A DNA stretch of 64,000 bases, taken from Vandiemenella viatica. Taxonomy: Eukaryota; Arthropoda; Insecta; Orthoptera; Morabidae. Numbering within the stretch: the stretch's first letter is position 1; each line of letters opens with the position of its first letter. The position numbers and the translations under genes were made by a program. Positions 55,435 through 64,000 of this stretch are shown piece after piece. Below the pieces are notes generated by a model, which searched no databases, was not told where the DNA came from, and saw only the letters and a list, made by a program, of their open reading frames with translations. The DNA lies in the NCBI GenBank assembly GCA_031002005.1, contig CM061918.1:41916947-41980946 (forward strand), given 5' to 3'.

Positions 55435-55778
55435 ATTAGGATAGGGAAATATGAGCCACCACTTACCTTTAGATGATTGGATGTGGGGCGCGAACACACA
55501 GAAAAGACACAAACACAAATAATAAAGTAATTTTCGGGGGGAAAAAACCCCTTCGTCAACGAGAGGACATTATGAGAGGTGGGTGCAGCCGGAGACCACC
55601 TGCGGTCTCACAGAAAGAGGCAATCTCCGGCTGCACCCATCTCTCATAATGTTCTCTCGTTGACGAAGGGGTTTTTTCCCGAAAATTACTTTATTATTTG
55701 TGTTTGTGTCTTTTCTGTGTGTTCGCGCCCCACATCCATCATCTAAAGGTAAGTGGTGGCTCATTTCCCTATCCTAAT
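55435..55778. repeat. Large palindrome of Penelope-like ends, about 155-160-bp arms
   Basis: The left arm 55435-55595 and right arm 55624-55778 are inverted copies around a 28-bp centre (55596-55623). They include GAAATTACC-type tails, ACACAAACACAAATAATAAA, CCCCTTCGTCAACGAGAG and GGGTGCAGCCGGAGA. The arms are the same sequence as the palindrome at 35297 but extend about 60 bp further inward. The end motif continues outward on both sides (TAAGTAGCGGAAAGGAAT and its complement at 55840-55866). Confidence 0.9.
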
Positions 55779-55799
55779 TTGATTCCTATATATATATAT

Positions 55800-55866
55800 A
55801 TTCCAAAGGTAAGTGGTGGCTCATTTCCCTATACTAATTTCATTCCTTTCCGCTACTTAGCGTCTT
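55800..55866 (+). repeat. Extra copy of the Penelope-like extreme end
   Basis: AAAGGTAAGTGGTGGCTCAT, TTCCCTATACTAATTT, CATTCCTTTCCGCTACTTAG and CGTC repeat the last part of the right arm of the adjacent palindrome after an AT run, giving a short tandem duplication of the end. Confidence 0.75.
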
Positions 55867-55929
55867 GATTTCTTTGTTACTATATATTTATATCAAACCA
55901 CTAACTTGTGTAGGTCTAATTTTTTCGTG

Positions 55930-56035
55930 TGTAAATTACAAGGAAAGGAAAAAGACCCATCACTCACCAAAATTTAAGGCTGTGACAAGTGAAAAACATA
56001 CATGACAAACACTAAAATACATTATATATCCATTT
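55930..56035 (-). repeat. Penelope-like 3' end, minus orientation
   Basis: AAATTACAAGGAAAGGAAAA, AGACCCATCACTCACCAAAA and CATACATGACAAACAC match the left arm of the foldback at 26547. Confidence 0.7.
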
Positions 56036-56361
56036 TGCACCTTATTAATGTTGTAGGGAACGAGTGATGTGGTTCGGTAAGTCGAAGTTTATATCGTGTG
56101 ATAAACTTTGGCGTGTGCAGGATTTTTGAATACTTCCCTTAAGTTTGTCATCACAGCTTGATGTGATAGAAAGTTTGTAGTTTTACATCTCCTCTCATAA
56201 ATACAAGCTGGTCATGATAGATGTACTCACAGACATTTTCTAATTATATATTGCTTATTTGTGTTCTTTGTTCGAACTCATTTGATAGACATAATTTTCA
56301 TTTTTGAAAGATTCATGCTCAGGCCTAGGGCCTTACACCCAGAGACAAGATCAGTAATCAC

Positions 56362-56596
56362 AACTGAGCATTGTAGGTAAGAGATAACTCTCTCTACTCA
56401 CATTCAGGAGGACATGGGTTCGAATCGCCATCCAGCCTTCCAGATTTGGGTTTTCCGTGGTTTCCTCAAAGCACTCCAGGTGAATGTCGGGATGGTTCCT
56501 TTGATAAAACCATGCCCAAATTCCTTCTCATTCTTTGACCAGAGTCCTTTCCCACTGCTAATGAGTTTGATTCCGATGAAGTGTAAAGCCAAAAAA
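56362..56596 (+). repeat. tRNA-derived SINE, tail type 2, diverged
   Basis: ACTGAGCATTGTAGGTAAGA (head), ATGGGTTCGAATCGCCATCC (box B-like), GCACTCCAGGTGAATGTCGG (body) and CCCACTGCTAATGAGTTTGA with GTGTAAAGCC (tail). Confidence 0.75.
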
Positions 56597-56949
56597 GTGT
56601 AGTTTTTTTAATGTCATTGGGAGTCGAATTTCATTGGTGAATCTCAAGTTATTACTTGAATATTCCTTATAAAGTTTCAATTCCAACTGCTAGCATTGCT
56701 CCATTATCTGCTCTTGCAATTTCTTGGAAAATATATACCACTTGCTTTGTGTGTACAAATCGTGATGGTGGTAATTTTATCTGTTCAACCTAAGTATGAA
56801 ATGCAATGGAGTAATATTAATGTTAATTGACATAGAAATGCTCTCAGTAAATCCCCAAAACCAAAGTTCCATAGTTATGAGATCACTCATTCAGCCTCTG
56901 CTGTGGTCATCTAGCTCACCAGGGTCAGTTAATGCTCCCATCTATTTAA

Positions 56950-56980
<31 letters not shown>

Positions 56981-57595
56981 TATGTTCCATATGTTATCTA
57001 TTAATTTGTGTGAAGTGTGTAGTTTTTGAGGCCAAATTGTTGGCTGTCCTTAGGTAATCACTAAAAACTATAATATGGTCAGAATACCGGGTCTTAGTGT
57101 TGAATGTGTTGCATTCAGTATGATGGCTTTGTAGTGCACACAAACTGGTTGATGTCTCGTTAGTACTAACTTGCTAGTAACAAAACACATTCATACTTAG
57201 GAAAAAAATATTTTTAGTAGGTCTTGGATCTCCCTTAACAAATGAGAACGGGTAGAATATTCTGTATAAAATTAGTCATATCGTTTGGCTGTTATTCTGT
57301 TCCCAAAATATATTATGGTGCCTATGTTGCCATATTACCTGTATGTACTTTCATCAGTTCTTTGGTGCAGTGCCTTAATAATAAATTCCTTTGTATAACC
57401 ATATATGTACATTCAAACAATGCTTTCTGTATACTAGATAGAAGATATTGACAATTACATCAGCGTTCTGCAATAGCCATTATCATTGAGGAAATTAGCT
57501 GCATTAATGCAGCTAATGTTTTACAGAATATTTCACCTGTTCTTTAAAAGGTTTTTACAACTGATGATTTATTCTTTGTTTGCGATATTGGGCAT
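56597..57595. other. AT-rich DNA with one (AT)n microsatellite
   Basis: An AT dinucleotide run lies at about 56949-56974. Short frames are chance. Confidence 0.6.
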
Positions 57596-57599
57596 TGGG

Positions 57600-57803
57600 C
57601 TGCATTATGGTAATTTATTGTGGCAACATTTTACCTGATGCGTCTGGGCATCTTCTATGCCAAATGTAGATTAAGTGCAGACAGTATATTAGGTTGTCTA
57701 CATCAACAACAGCTTGACAGTCTGTCAACAGTTGATCTGCATTTGGTGTAGAAGATGCCCAGAGGCTTCAGGTGAAAGCCCCAGACCACAATTATGCAGC
57801 ATA
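57600..57803. repeat. 204-bp foldback with about 70-bp arms
   Basis: CTGCATTATGGTAATTTATT, TTTTACCTGATGCGTCTGGG and CATCTTCTATGCCAAATG on the left pair with CATTTGGTGTAGAAGATGCC, CAGAGGCTTCAGGTGAAA and CCACAATTATGCAG on the right, around about 50 bp. There is no coding capacity. It looks like a miniature TIR element. Confidence 0.8.
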
Positions 57804-57952
57804 ACACAATTCAGAGTCCAACTGAATGAATGGATAATGGTTTCTTTCTCTGTGTTGAAGATACAAAACAATATTTATGCCAAATGAGGTGGTGTGTAAC
57901 TGTACAGCTGACAATGTAAGAGTGACTAAACCATTTACAACAAACTTATAGG

Positions 57953-59190
57953 CACAGCTTGGCAGATCTCTTAATCATTAATTAATGAAGTTAACAAAAA
58001 TTTAACTTTTAATTAACCTAAAAAATCGTTAATGGTCTTCTTAACTTCTGTTAAATTGAACTGCCTTTAACTTTAGTCCGTTACATTCGTAGTTGACGTT
58101 GTTTGGTATGTTTGAATTGCACGCCATGCCACGCTTGTACTTTTGATGAGTTGGATGGCGAACAAATAATAGGTAATACAAAATGTGGGTATGATACGTA
58201 TACATTGTTATGACAGGGATGGCGTGAGTGTGAGCAGAAAAGCTAGAGTTTTGAGGCATTTTTATTTTACATATTCAAACCGGTGCTCACTTCTCATTTC
58301 TAATTCGATTGGCAGTAGATTTTGATATTTTTATAATCTATCTGTTTTACTGCCAGGAAAATTTCACTTTTTAGTTGGTATTTGTGTCGTGTTTGTAGTA
58401 AAATAAGTAATTCTGACATTTATTACATGATTACGTCATGAAAACTGAAGCTTTTCAATCCGTTATTGAAAGCAGCCATGTTAACAATAGCAACAAGAAC
58501 ATTAAAAATCCTTGGCCACATTTATGCGATTATGTTGCACTTAAATCAAGACTGGGAGAACAGTTGATTTATGAATTCAAACTGTTTTTGCCTAAACTTT
58601 CTACAGTCAAAGCTTACTTGTCCAGCCTTAATAATCTTAAACAACATATGAAAAGAATGCATATATCCAAATACGGACAGTTTGAAATAAAAAGGTAAAA
58701 GCAGAGTCAACTCGTAGGAAAAAATAAAGTGAAGTCTTCTCCAAGTGCTGTGGCTTCTTCTGATGTAGATAGCAGCAGAATTGATTTGTTTTCATCGCCA
58801 TCTGCTAATAAAAGTCTACGTCAATAAAAAATTTGGCATCATAGCTACCGGAACCACCATATTCTAAGATGGTGTGGACTGATCTATTGCAAACGTTTTC
58901 GTTGCCAACACGATTCCACTACATGTTGTAGAATCCGGTACGTTTTTTGGTGAGAACATTGAACCCCAGTAAAAACTCAATTTCCAGAAGGACATTTGGT
59001 AGATGTATTATTGATTCACATCATGGTACATAGCACCTTGGTATTGCTTGCAGTAACACCTATTGCAATATATAAACATCAGTTCCACTCTCGGATGTAA
59101 CGCTTTAACGATTATCGAAGTTAACTTTTTAAGTAGCAGGTTAGTGATTAACAAAGTTAACTTTTCGATTAACTGTGCCCACCTACATGT
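57953..59190 (+). mobile_element. Decayed BED-type hAT element
   Basis: Subterminal regions on both sides are rich in GTTAAC/TTAACTT motifs in inverted arrangement (57975-58070 and 59100-59175). The outer parts show GGCACAG on the left and CTGTGCCCACC on the right. Inside, 58438-58820 encodes a BED-finger-like N-terminal piece. No matching 8-bp duplication was found, so the exact ends are uncertain. Confidence 0.55.
58438..58820 (+). pseudogene. BED-finger N-terminal piece of a hAT transposase
   Basis: The first frame reads NPWPHLCDYVALKSR, then FKLFLPKLSTVKAYLSSLNN and LKQHMKRMHISKYG, with the spacing of a BED zinc finger (FxCxLC...NLxxHxxxxH). One of the expected Cys is Phe (KLFLP). After a stop near 58696 and a frame change, KSSPSAVASSDVDSSRIDLF continues as the Ser-rich linker common after BED fingers. 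The catalytic and dimerisation parts are missing. Confidence 0.6.
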
Positions 59191-62100
59191 TTAGAATTAA
59201 AGCATTTCTTTTACAAGTCTTGAATGAAGAAATACATTAATAAAGGGGTCACCTGAAATTTCGTGTTTGTCTTGTATTTTGAGTTACTTCACACCTCCTG
59301 CGATCATCTTTTGAACCTTATTTAGTTTTCCTCTCCTTGTTAGTATCGAGATACAAGTAACTGACTTTACGTCTTCACTATTTGATGGAGTACACAGAAA
59401 GGGGCCAAAAAAAATTTTTTTTTTTTTGAAATGTAGCATCAGTGGAACAATTTTATCATTACCATATTAAATGATAATAGAGTTTGTGTATAAATCTAAA
59501 CTCATAGTGTATGTCAATTATTACTGTTTTAATTCATTTGGTTGGTCATTTGGAAATCTGCAGTTATTTTCTAACTGTGTAGTAATATATGGTAAAGGTA
59601 CTAGCTTATTATTCCTCAATCACTCAGTACTTGGGTTTTGTAAGTAAACTTTTGCAGCATACCTATTTAAGATTTATACAAAATTAGAAGCTCATAAAAA
59701 TCTCTTCTCTCCCTCAACAGCAAATCATTGACAAATTTCAGTAGAGCGAAATGTGTTTTCTATCGGTTTTTGGATCCTGTACATCTTGAATGAAAGTTGG
59801 AAGCCATATGGTACCACTAATTCTCTGCCTTAGTCTCATTTTCAGTACATTGGTACTATCTTTTCGTTAACTTGCAAGTTCCTATCTCTGTTTTGATGCT
59901 TTCAGACATAGATCATGTGGTTGACCATCAAATTCTGTCTTTTTGCTCCGTTTCCTTGCTAAACTGTCCCTTAAGTCTTTAACAATTTCTGATGCCTTAC
60001 ACTTTTTGTGTAAAAGAAATTAATAATACATTGTTCCATGCTTGGATGCATTGCCACACACCACGATTATTTTATTTGTTCATGCCAGAAGCAATAACTG
60101 AACAAATAAATTTGATAAAATACATTTACATGAATTTTTTGGGCCAGATTAAGCACATTTGACACTGAATGGAATAGTTCCCCTATAGTACATGTGGCTG
60201 CACATAAAGGACATACCACAAGGTAGATAGTGCTCTTTGTAAGACTTTTTTTTTTTGGTTGTGCCATCATTCAATAACAAGTTCTTTTTATAGCAATTGT
60301 TCAGCAGCTTATACCGCCAGTTTCATTGAAACATTACCAAACAGGAGAAACTCTCCTTTCATTTATACTGTCCATTTCTCTCTATAACTGCTCAACTGTG
60401 GCCGTTCTAACTCTCATACTGGACACTACTCGATGGGAACAGGTGTCACAGATGTTTACATTGTCTCTGCCACCTACTTACACAGCCTCCTTGACCGGAG
60501 CATATGCTACATTTATCTTCTGCTCATAGTGTGCCAGAATCTTCTCTGTTTACTTCCACCCTCTGTTATCCTCCCATCTTGCTGAAAGGAATCTTGGTCA
60601 GCTGTCGGCCAGTTACCATATGCTATTCTCCCAACATTTAAACAATACATAAGTGTGTTGTTGCCTTATGTTTCTTCGGCTCTAACTTTGAACTAATTCG
60701 CAAAAGTATTGCCCAATTAATTCTGCTGACTTTCTATCTCATCACTTCAATAGCAAGTATGTTTGATGCCCTCCATGCCTTCTTGTGCGTGTGGTTGAAG
60801 TGTACTTTCCATAAAATTATTCTGGTCTGATGGGCTTAGTGATATATGAAAAATGTTTCACCAACTTGAATAATATGTTAATCCAATAAAGAACTCTACC
60901 AGATGAGTAGCAAAGTGACAGTACACCATATTCAACCGCTTTCATGAAATACTGCTCTAAAGAATTTCATGCTGCTAATCTAAGTTTGATTTTGACTGAT
61001 TCTGATATCTTATTTTGGCCTTTCCTAAAACATTGTATCTACATTGAAACTGATTACATGAACAGTTAAGTTTATCTTACACTTTGGAGTAATATTTTTT
61101 ATCATTATTTTAATTATAGCAATATTATATGCTGTGTTTTGTCTAAACAAATTGTCGTGTGTTTTGGACCTTCCAAATTTGTGGAAGCATCTGGTTCCCG
61201 GTGATGAAGTACAATGAAAAATAATGTTCAGAAGTGTAAAAAAAATAAAAATTATGATGTAGTCAGTTTCCAGAAACATTGAGTAAAACAATATAATTGT
61301 GTTTGAAGTGACTCAAGTAGAACCCTGACTGTTCAACTGCGGTCATGCAGCTTTATCATCCAGCTACCCCACAGCCTTGCATCTGGTTGCAACTAATTCA
61401 TATGTAAGCAGTCTAAAATTCATTATGTAAAATTTACTTAAGAATGATTGAATTTGGTACTCTGTCAATTTGCTGTTGTATTTCTCTGCTAGAGGACTAT
61501 ATTATATCAAAATATTTATTCAAATTGGTGAGCAAAAAATTGCAACCTCGACTTTTTACTGGTTGGTTATCACGTACACAGTTACATAGAACTTGATTTT
61601 ATATATGAGGTGCTGCAGAGCTCATCGTTGTTTGTTTAATTTGAAAACTCTAATGTGAGTAGCCCTCTTTTGGATAAAATAAGATGATGCATGGAAGGAG
61701 TATCAAGTCGAGACGTGTTGGACATGCTTTTCATACATACCTCATTCATAATTTTCCTCTTGTGTATCACAAAGTATTTTTGCATAAAAGTGATACTTGA
61801 AAGTAGATCAGTGTGTTGTGTCAATGTGTAAACCACCTGACTAGACTTGCTATTGTTTATCAAAACTGCAGAAGCTGAATGACCAACTAGGTTCAGTAGT
61901 ACCATAGCTGTGGCGTTTGTTAAGAGAGCCAGTGAGAAATGTGGTGGAGGGGGTATCAAGTTCCTTAATGATAGCTTGCTTAGATTCTTTTGTTTAGTTT
62001 TATTAGATGTTTTAATTGTTTTGTGTTAAGTTTTTGATATGAAGATTGTGGTTTTGCAGCATATTATTCAAGTGTTTTTTTTTATTTCCTTTTCCTTCGA

Positions 62101-62714
62101 GGACATTTTGCTTCTTGGTGCTACAGATTTGGCTGACGTAGTTTGTGTCAAGAGTCAAAAGGTATCTCAGGTTTTTTGTGGTACCTCTGTCAGGAGTTAG
62201 ACTGTGCTATAGTTAAGTAATACAGATTGTAGTGTGTTTGTATGTCTACAGTAGTTGGATGTAATATGAGACTGATTTACAGTTTAGGTACTTGGAAGGA
62301 ACTTGACTGTACTTTAATTATTGTGTACAATTTTTTTCCTTTCTGCCATTATTTACTGGCTGTAAACATGAAGGGTATTTTAATGTAAGTAATGACAATA
62401 TTTGATACATTAAGAATCAGTGCGTAACTCATTTTTATGTTTAAGACAATCCCCTTGCAGTGATATTTAACACTTTTGCCGTTATTGTACATGTACTGAT
62501 AATATGTAACATGACATTTTGTCATTGTAACTGTGGGATAGAGATTATTTTTGTTTGTGCTATCGCAAATAAATAAACCATTGTATTTTAAGTGAAGACC
62601 ATGAATTGTACCTAATTCCTGTCCCGGTTTCCACATGACCGATTTGTAAATGAAATTTTTGTCGAGGTCGTCAAGTCTCCGTAAAATATTGTTTCCTTGA
62701 AATTATTGTTGCAG
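59191..62714. other. AT-rich DNA, nothing recognised
   Basis: I read this stretch on both strands and found no exon with convincing splice sites, no terminal repeats and no transposase motifs. Frames up to 107 codons exist (61636-61959 minus) without protein-like features. Confidence 0.5.
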
Positions 62715-62830
62715 ACATTGTTTTAGTCATTTCAGACAGTGAGAAATGTGTACTACTACAAGTGAAAAAGCAACAACGAGAAGAAATGATACCAGTACAT
62801 AAATCCATCCTTAAGAACATTTGTAACCAG
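62715..62830 (+). CDS. Possible internal exon (weak)
   Basis: The acceptor attgttgcag ends at 62714 and the strong donor ACCAG|GTAAGTG begins at 62831. One frame is open throughout: DIVLVISDSEKCVLLQVKKQ (Asp completed from the preceding exon), QREEMIPVHKSILKNICNQ. It begins needing one upstream base and ends in phase 0, which fits the candidate exon at 50621. No domain is recognised. If real, it belongs to a gene continuing beyond the right edge. Confidence 0.3.
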
Positions 62831-63650
62831 GTAAGTGAAGTGTGTAATCGCAGTTAAAATGTGCCTGTTAGTTCTTAAAACTAGTAATTTCCTTTCATTT
62901 TATTAAGGAACAAATATTTTCAGTTTCCTGTAAGCTTTGATTCCTATAGATGATGTTAGAAATTAATTGTAGGTAAGGAAGGAAAGGGGAACCCTCACTT
63001 GGCATTAGGCAAGTTGATGCAGGGGGGGGGGGAGAAACAAAAAGACAGAACAATAATTAAAAAAATAGTTTTAAACCTTTACTCAGCAATAGAATGTACT
63101 ACCTGGAAATTTCTCTTTCACTTTTGTGTTTTTTCTTTTCTGCCCTGCCTTGCTGTCACCTATGGTAAGTGATGGTTTCTCTGTGTTACCTTAACTATAT
63201 TTTCTAATCAGCATATTTTTCACCCATCAAACCCACTGTAGTTATTGCTGTTACTTAATTCATTATAGTACTATAAGTCAAAATCACTGGCTTGGATAAT
63301 ATGTGGTATGATTAAAAAATAATTGGACTGATTTTGTTACACCAGTAATATTGGTTTAAATTGTGTTGTGTATTTTATCAGTGTCAGAAATTTCTGATTA
63401 AACTTGGGAAGTATGCTACAGAAATATTAAGTTTGCAGTAAGAAGTGCATGATGTTGTTGCCTATCAGATACTCAACTTTTTGAGCGAGTGAAATAATTC
63501 AAAGATGGCAGGAAAGATGTCACAGATGAGCACTGTTTTTGCTGTCAATGATTGGGGAAACAATCACAATACTGAAAGGTCTGTAAGAACATTAGGGAAA
63601 ATCAATGTCAGAGTATCAGAACTGTCGGTAAATTAACAAATATTGACAAA
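62831..63650. other. AT-rich DNA with one decayed Penelope-like end
   Basis: At about 63115-63190, CACTTTTGTGTTTTTTCTTT, CTGCCTTGCTGTCACC and TATGGTAAGTGATGGTTTCT follow the recurring tail. A G run lies near 63021-63032. The rest is unassigned. Confidence 0.55.
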
Positions 63651-63714
63651 GAAAGAGGCAAATTTTAACATATTCCACTTCAAAAATATTTTGTTATATA
63701 AATTAGTGTGAGAT

Positions 63715-64000
63715 CGAAGGATTTCACGGCGTTTCAATGAAATGTATTCTTCACGGGTTTTCCGCCGTATGTTGTTGAAATGTGACAACGAGCTTTCGGC
63801 GGCTGACTCTGCAGGTTGGATGTTGTGCAGGGAGAACCAGAGCTGCACTGGCGAAGTCTGGCCTCTGGCACCCTTATAAGGCCTGGCCTCTACCCTACGC
63901 TCGCTCCCTCCCGCGGCTGCTGTCTTGCACTCATCGTTGATTGGCTGGCGGAGCGACTGTCCTAGCCAACGCCACCAAGCCGGAAACATTTCCTGGCGGT
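63715..64000. repeat. GC-rich sequence at window edge, probable repeat
   Basis: GATTTCACGGCGTTTCAATG, GGGTTTTCCGCCGTATGTTG and AACGAGCTTTCGGCGGCTGA resemble in order the 153-bp insert at 15893-16045 (GGGTTTTGCCGCG, AAGCTTTCGGCTGCT). After 63815 the sequence is strikingly GC-rich (GCTGCACTGGCGAAGTCTGG, CCTTATAAGGCCTGGCCTC). It runs off the window. The minus frame 63633-63989 is open but Arg-rich and probably not a protein. A CpG-rich promoter is the alternative. Confidence 0.45.

Noticed and set aside
61636..61959. 107-codon minus-strand frame
   Set aside because: It has no recognisable motif or splice sites, and the composition matches the surrounding non-coding DNA.

Overview
The window looks like nuclear DNA from a large-genome arthropod, most likely a hemimetabolous insect such as a grasshopper or locust; this is inference. 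The sequence is AT-rich, genes are interrupted by multi-kilobase introns with GT/AG junctions, and most of the DNA is transposon debris: mariner, Tc1, piggyBac, several hAT elements, LINE, Penelope-like and tRNA-derived SINE copies. There are no operons, ribosome binding sites, CRISPR arrays or prokaryotic features.

One convincing host gene is present. It is a plus-strand C2H2 zinc-finger gene with coding exons at 7699-7964, 12247-12358, 16307-16536, 23364-23552 and 27914-28076. The exons join in phase at every junction into a 319-residue open reading frame ending in TAA. It encodes a proline-rich N-terminus and seven C2H2-type fingers, the third of which has Tyr in place of the last His ligand. 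A splice-acceptor-like sequence just upstream of the first ATG leaves open whether further 5' exons lie outside the window.

The introns are full of repeats. Intron 1 carries a piggyBac deletion derivative with TTAA duplications and an antisense LINE fragment. Intron 2 carries a Penelope-like fragment split by a 1.3-kb mariner and a 153-bp insertion. Intron 3 carries a tandem array of roughly 165-bp units. Intron 4 carries a foldback made of two inverted Penelope-like ends.

Upstream of the gene are an antisense, frame-broken coding-like tract (about 0.8-1.65 kb) and a 2.24-kb hAT element with an 8-bp duplication (3359-5601) that holds a Penelope-like GIY-YIG fragment. Downstream, 28.1-49 kb is repeat-dense: a Helitron-like element, tRNA-derived SINEs of two tail types, foldbacks, a 2.67-kb hAT with small TIR elements inside it, a Tc1 element nested in an antisense LINE, and a longer Penelope-like copy with reverse-transcriptase and GIY-YIG-side remnants. 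The region 49-64 kb is sparser. It has three weak exon-like segments (50.6, 52.9 and 62.7 kb), one SINE, a large Penelope-end palindrome, a 200-bp foldback and a decayed BED-type hAT. I found no clear previously undescribed functional system. The most informative material is the set of nested insertions whose pre-insertion sites can be read directly, the recurring head-to-head Penelope-like ends, and the SINE family with one head and two tails.
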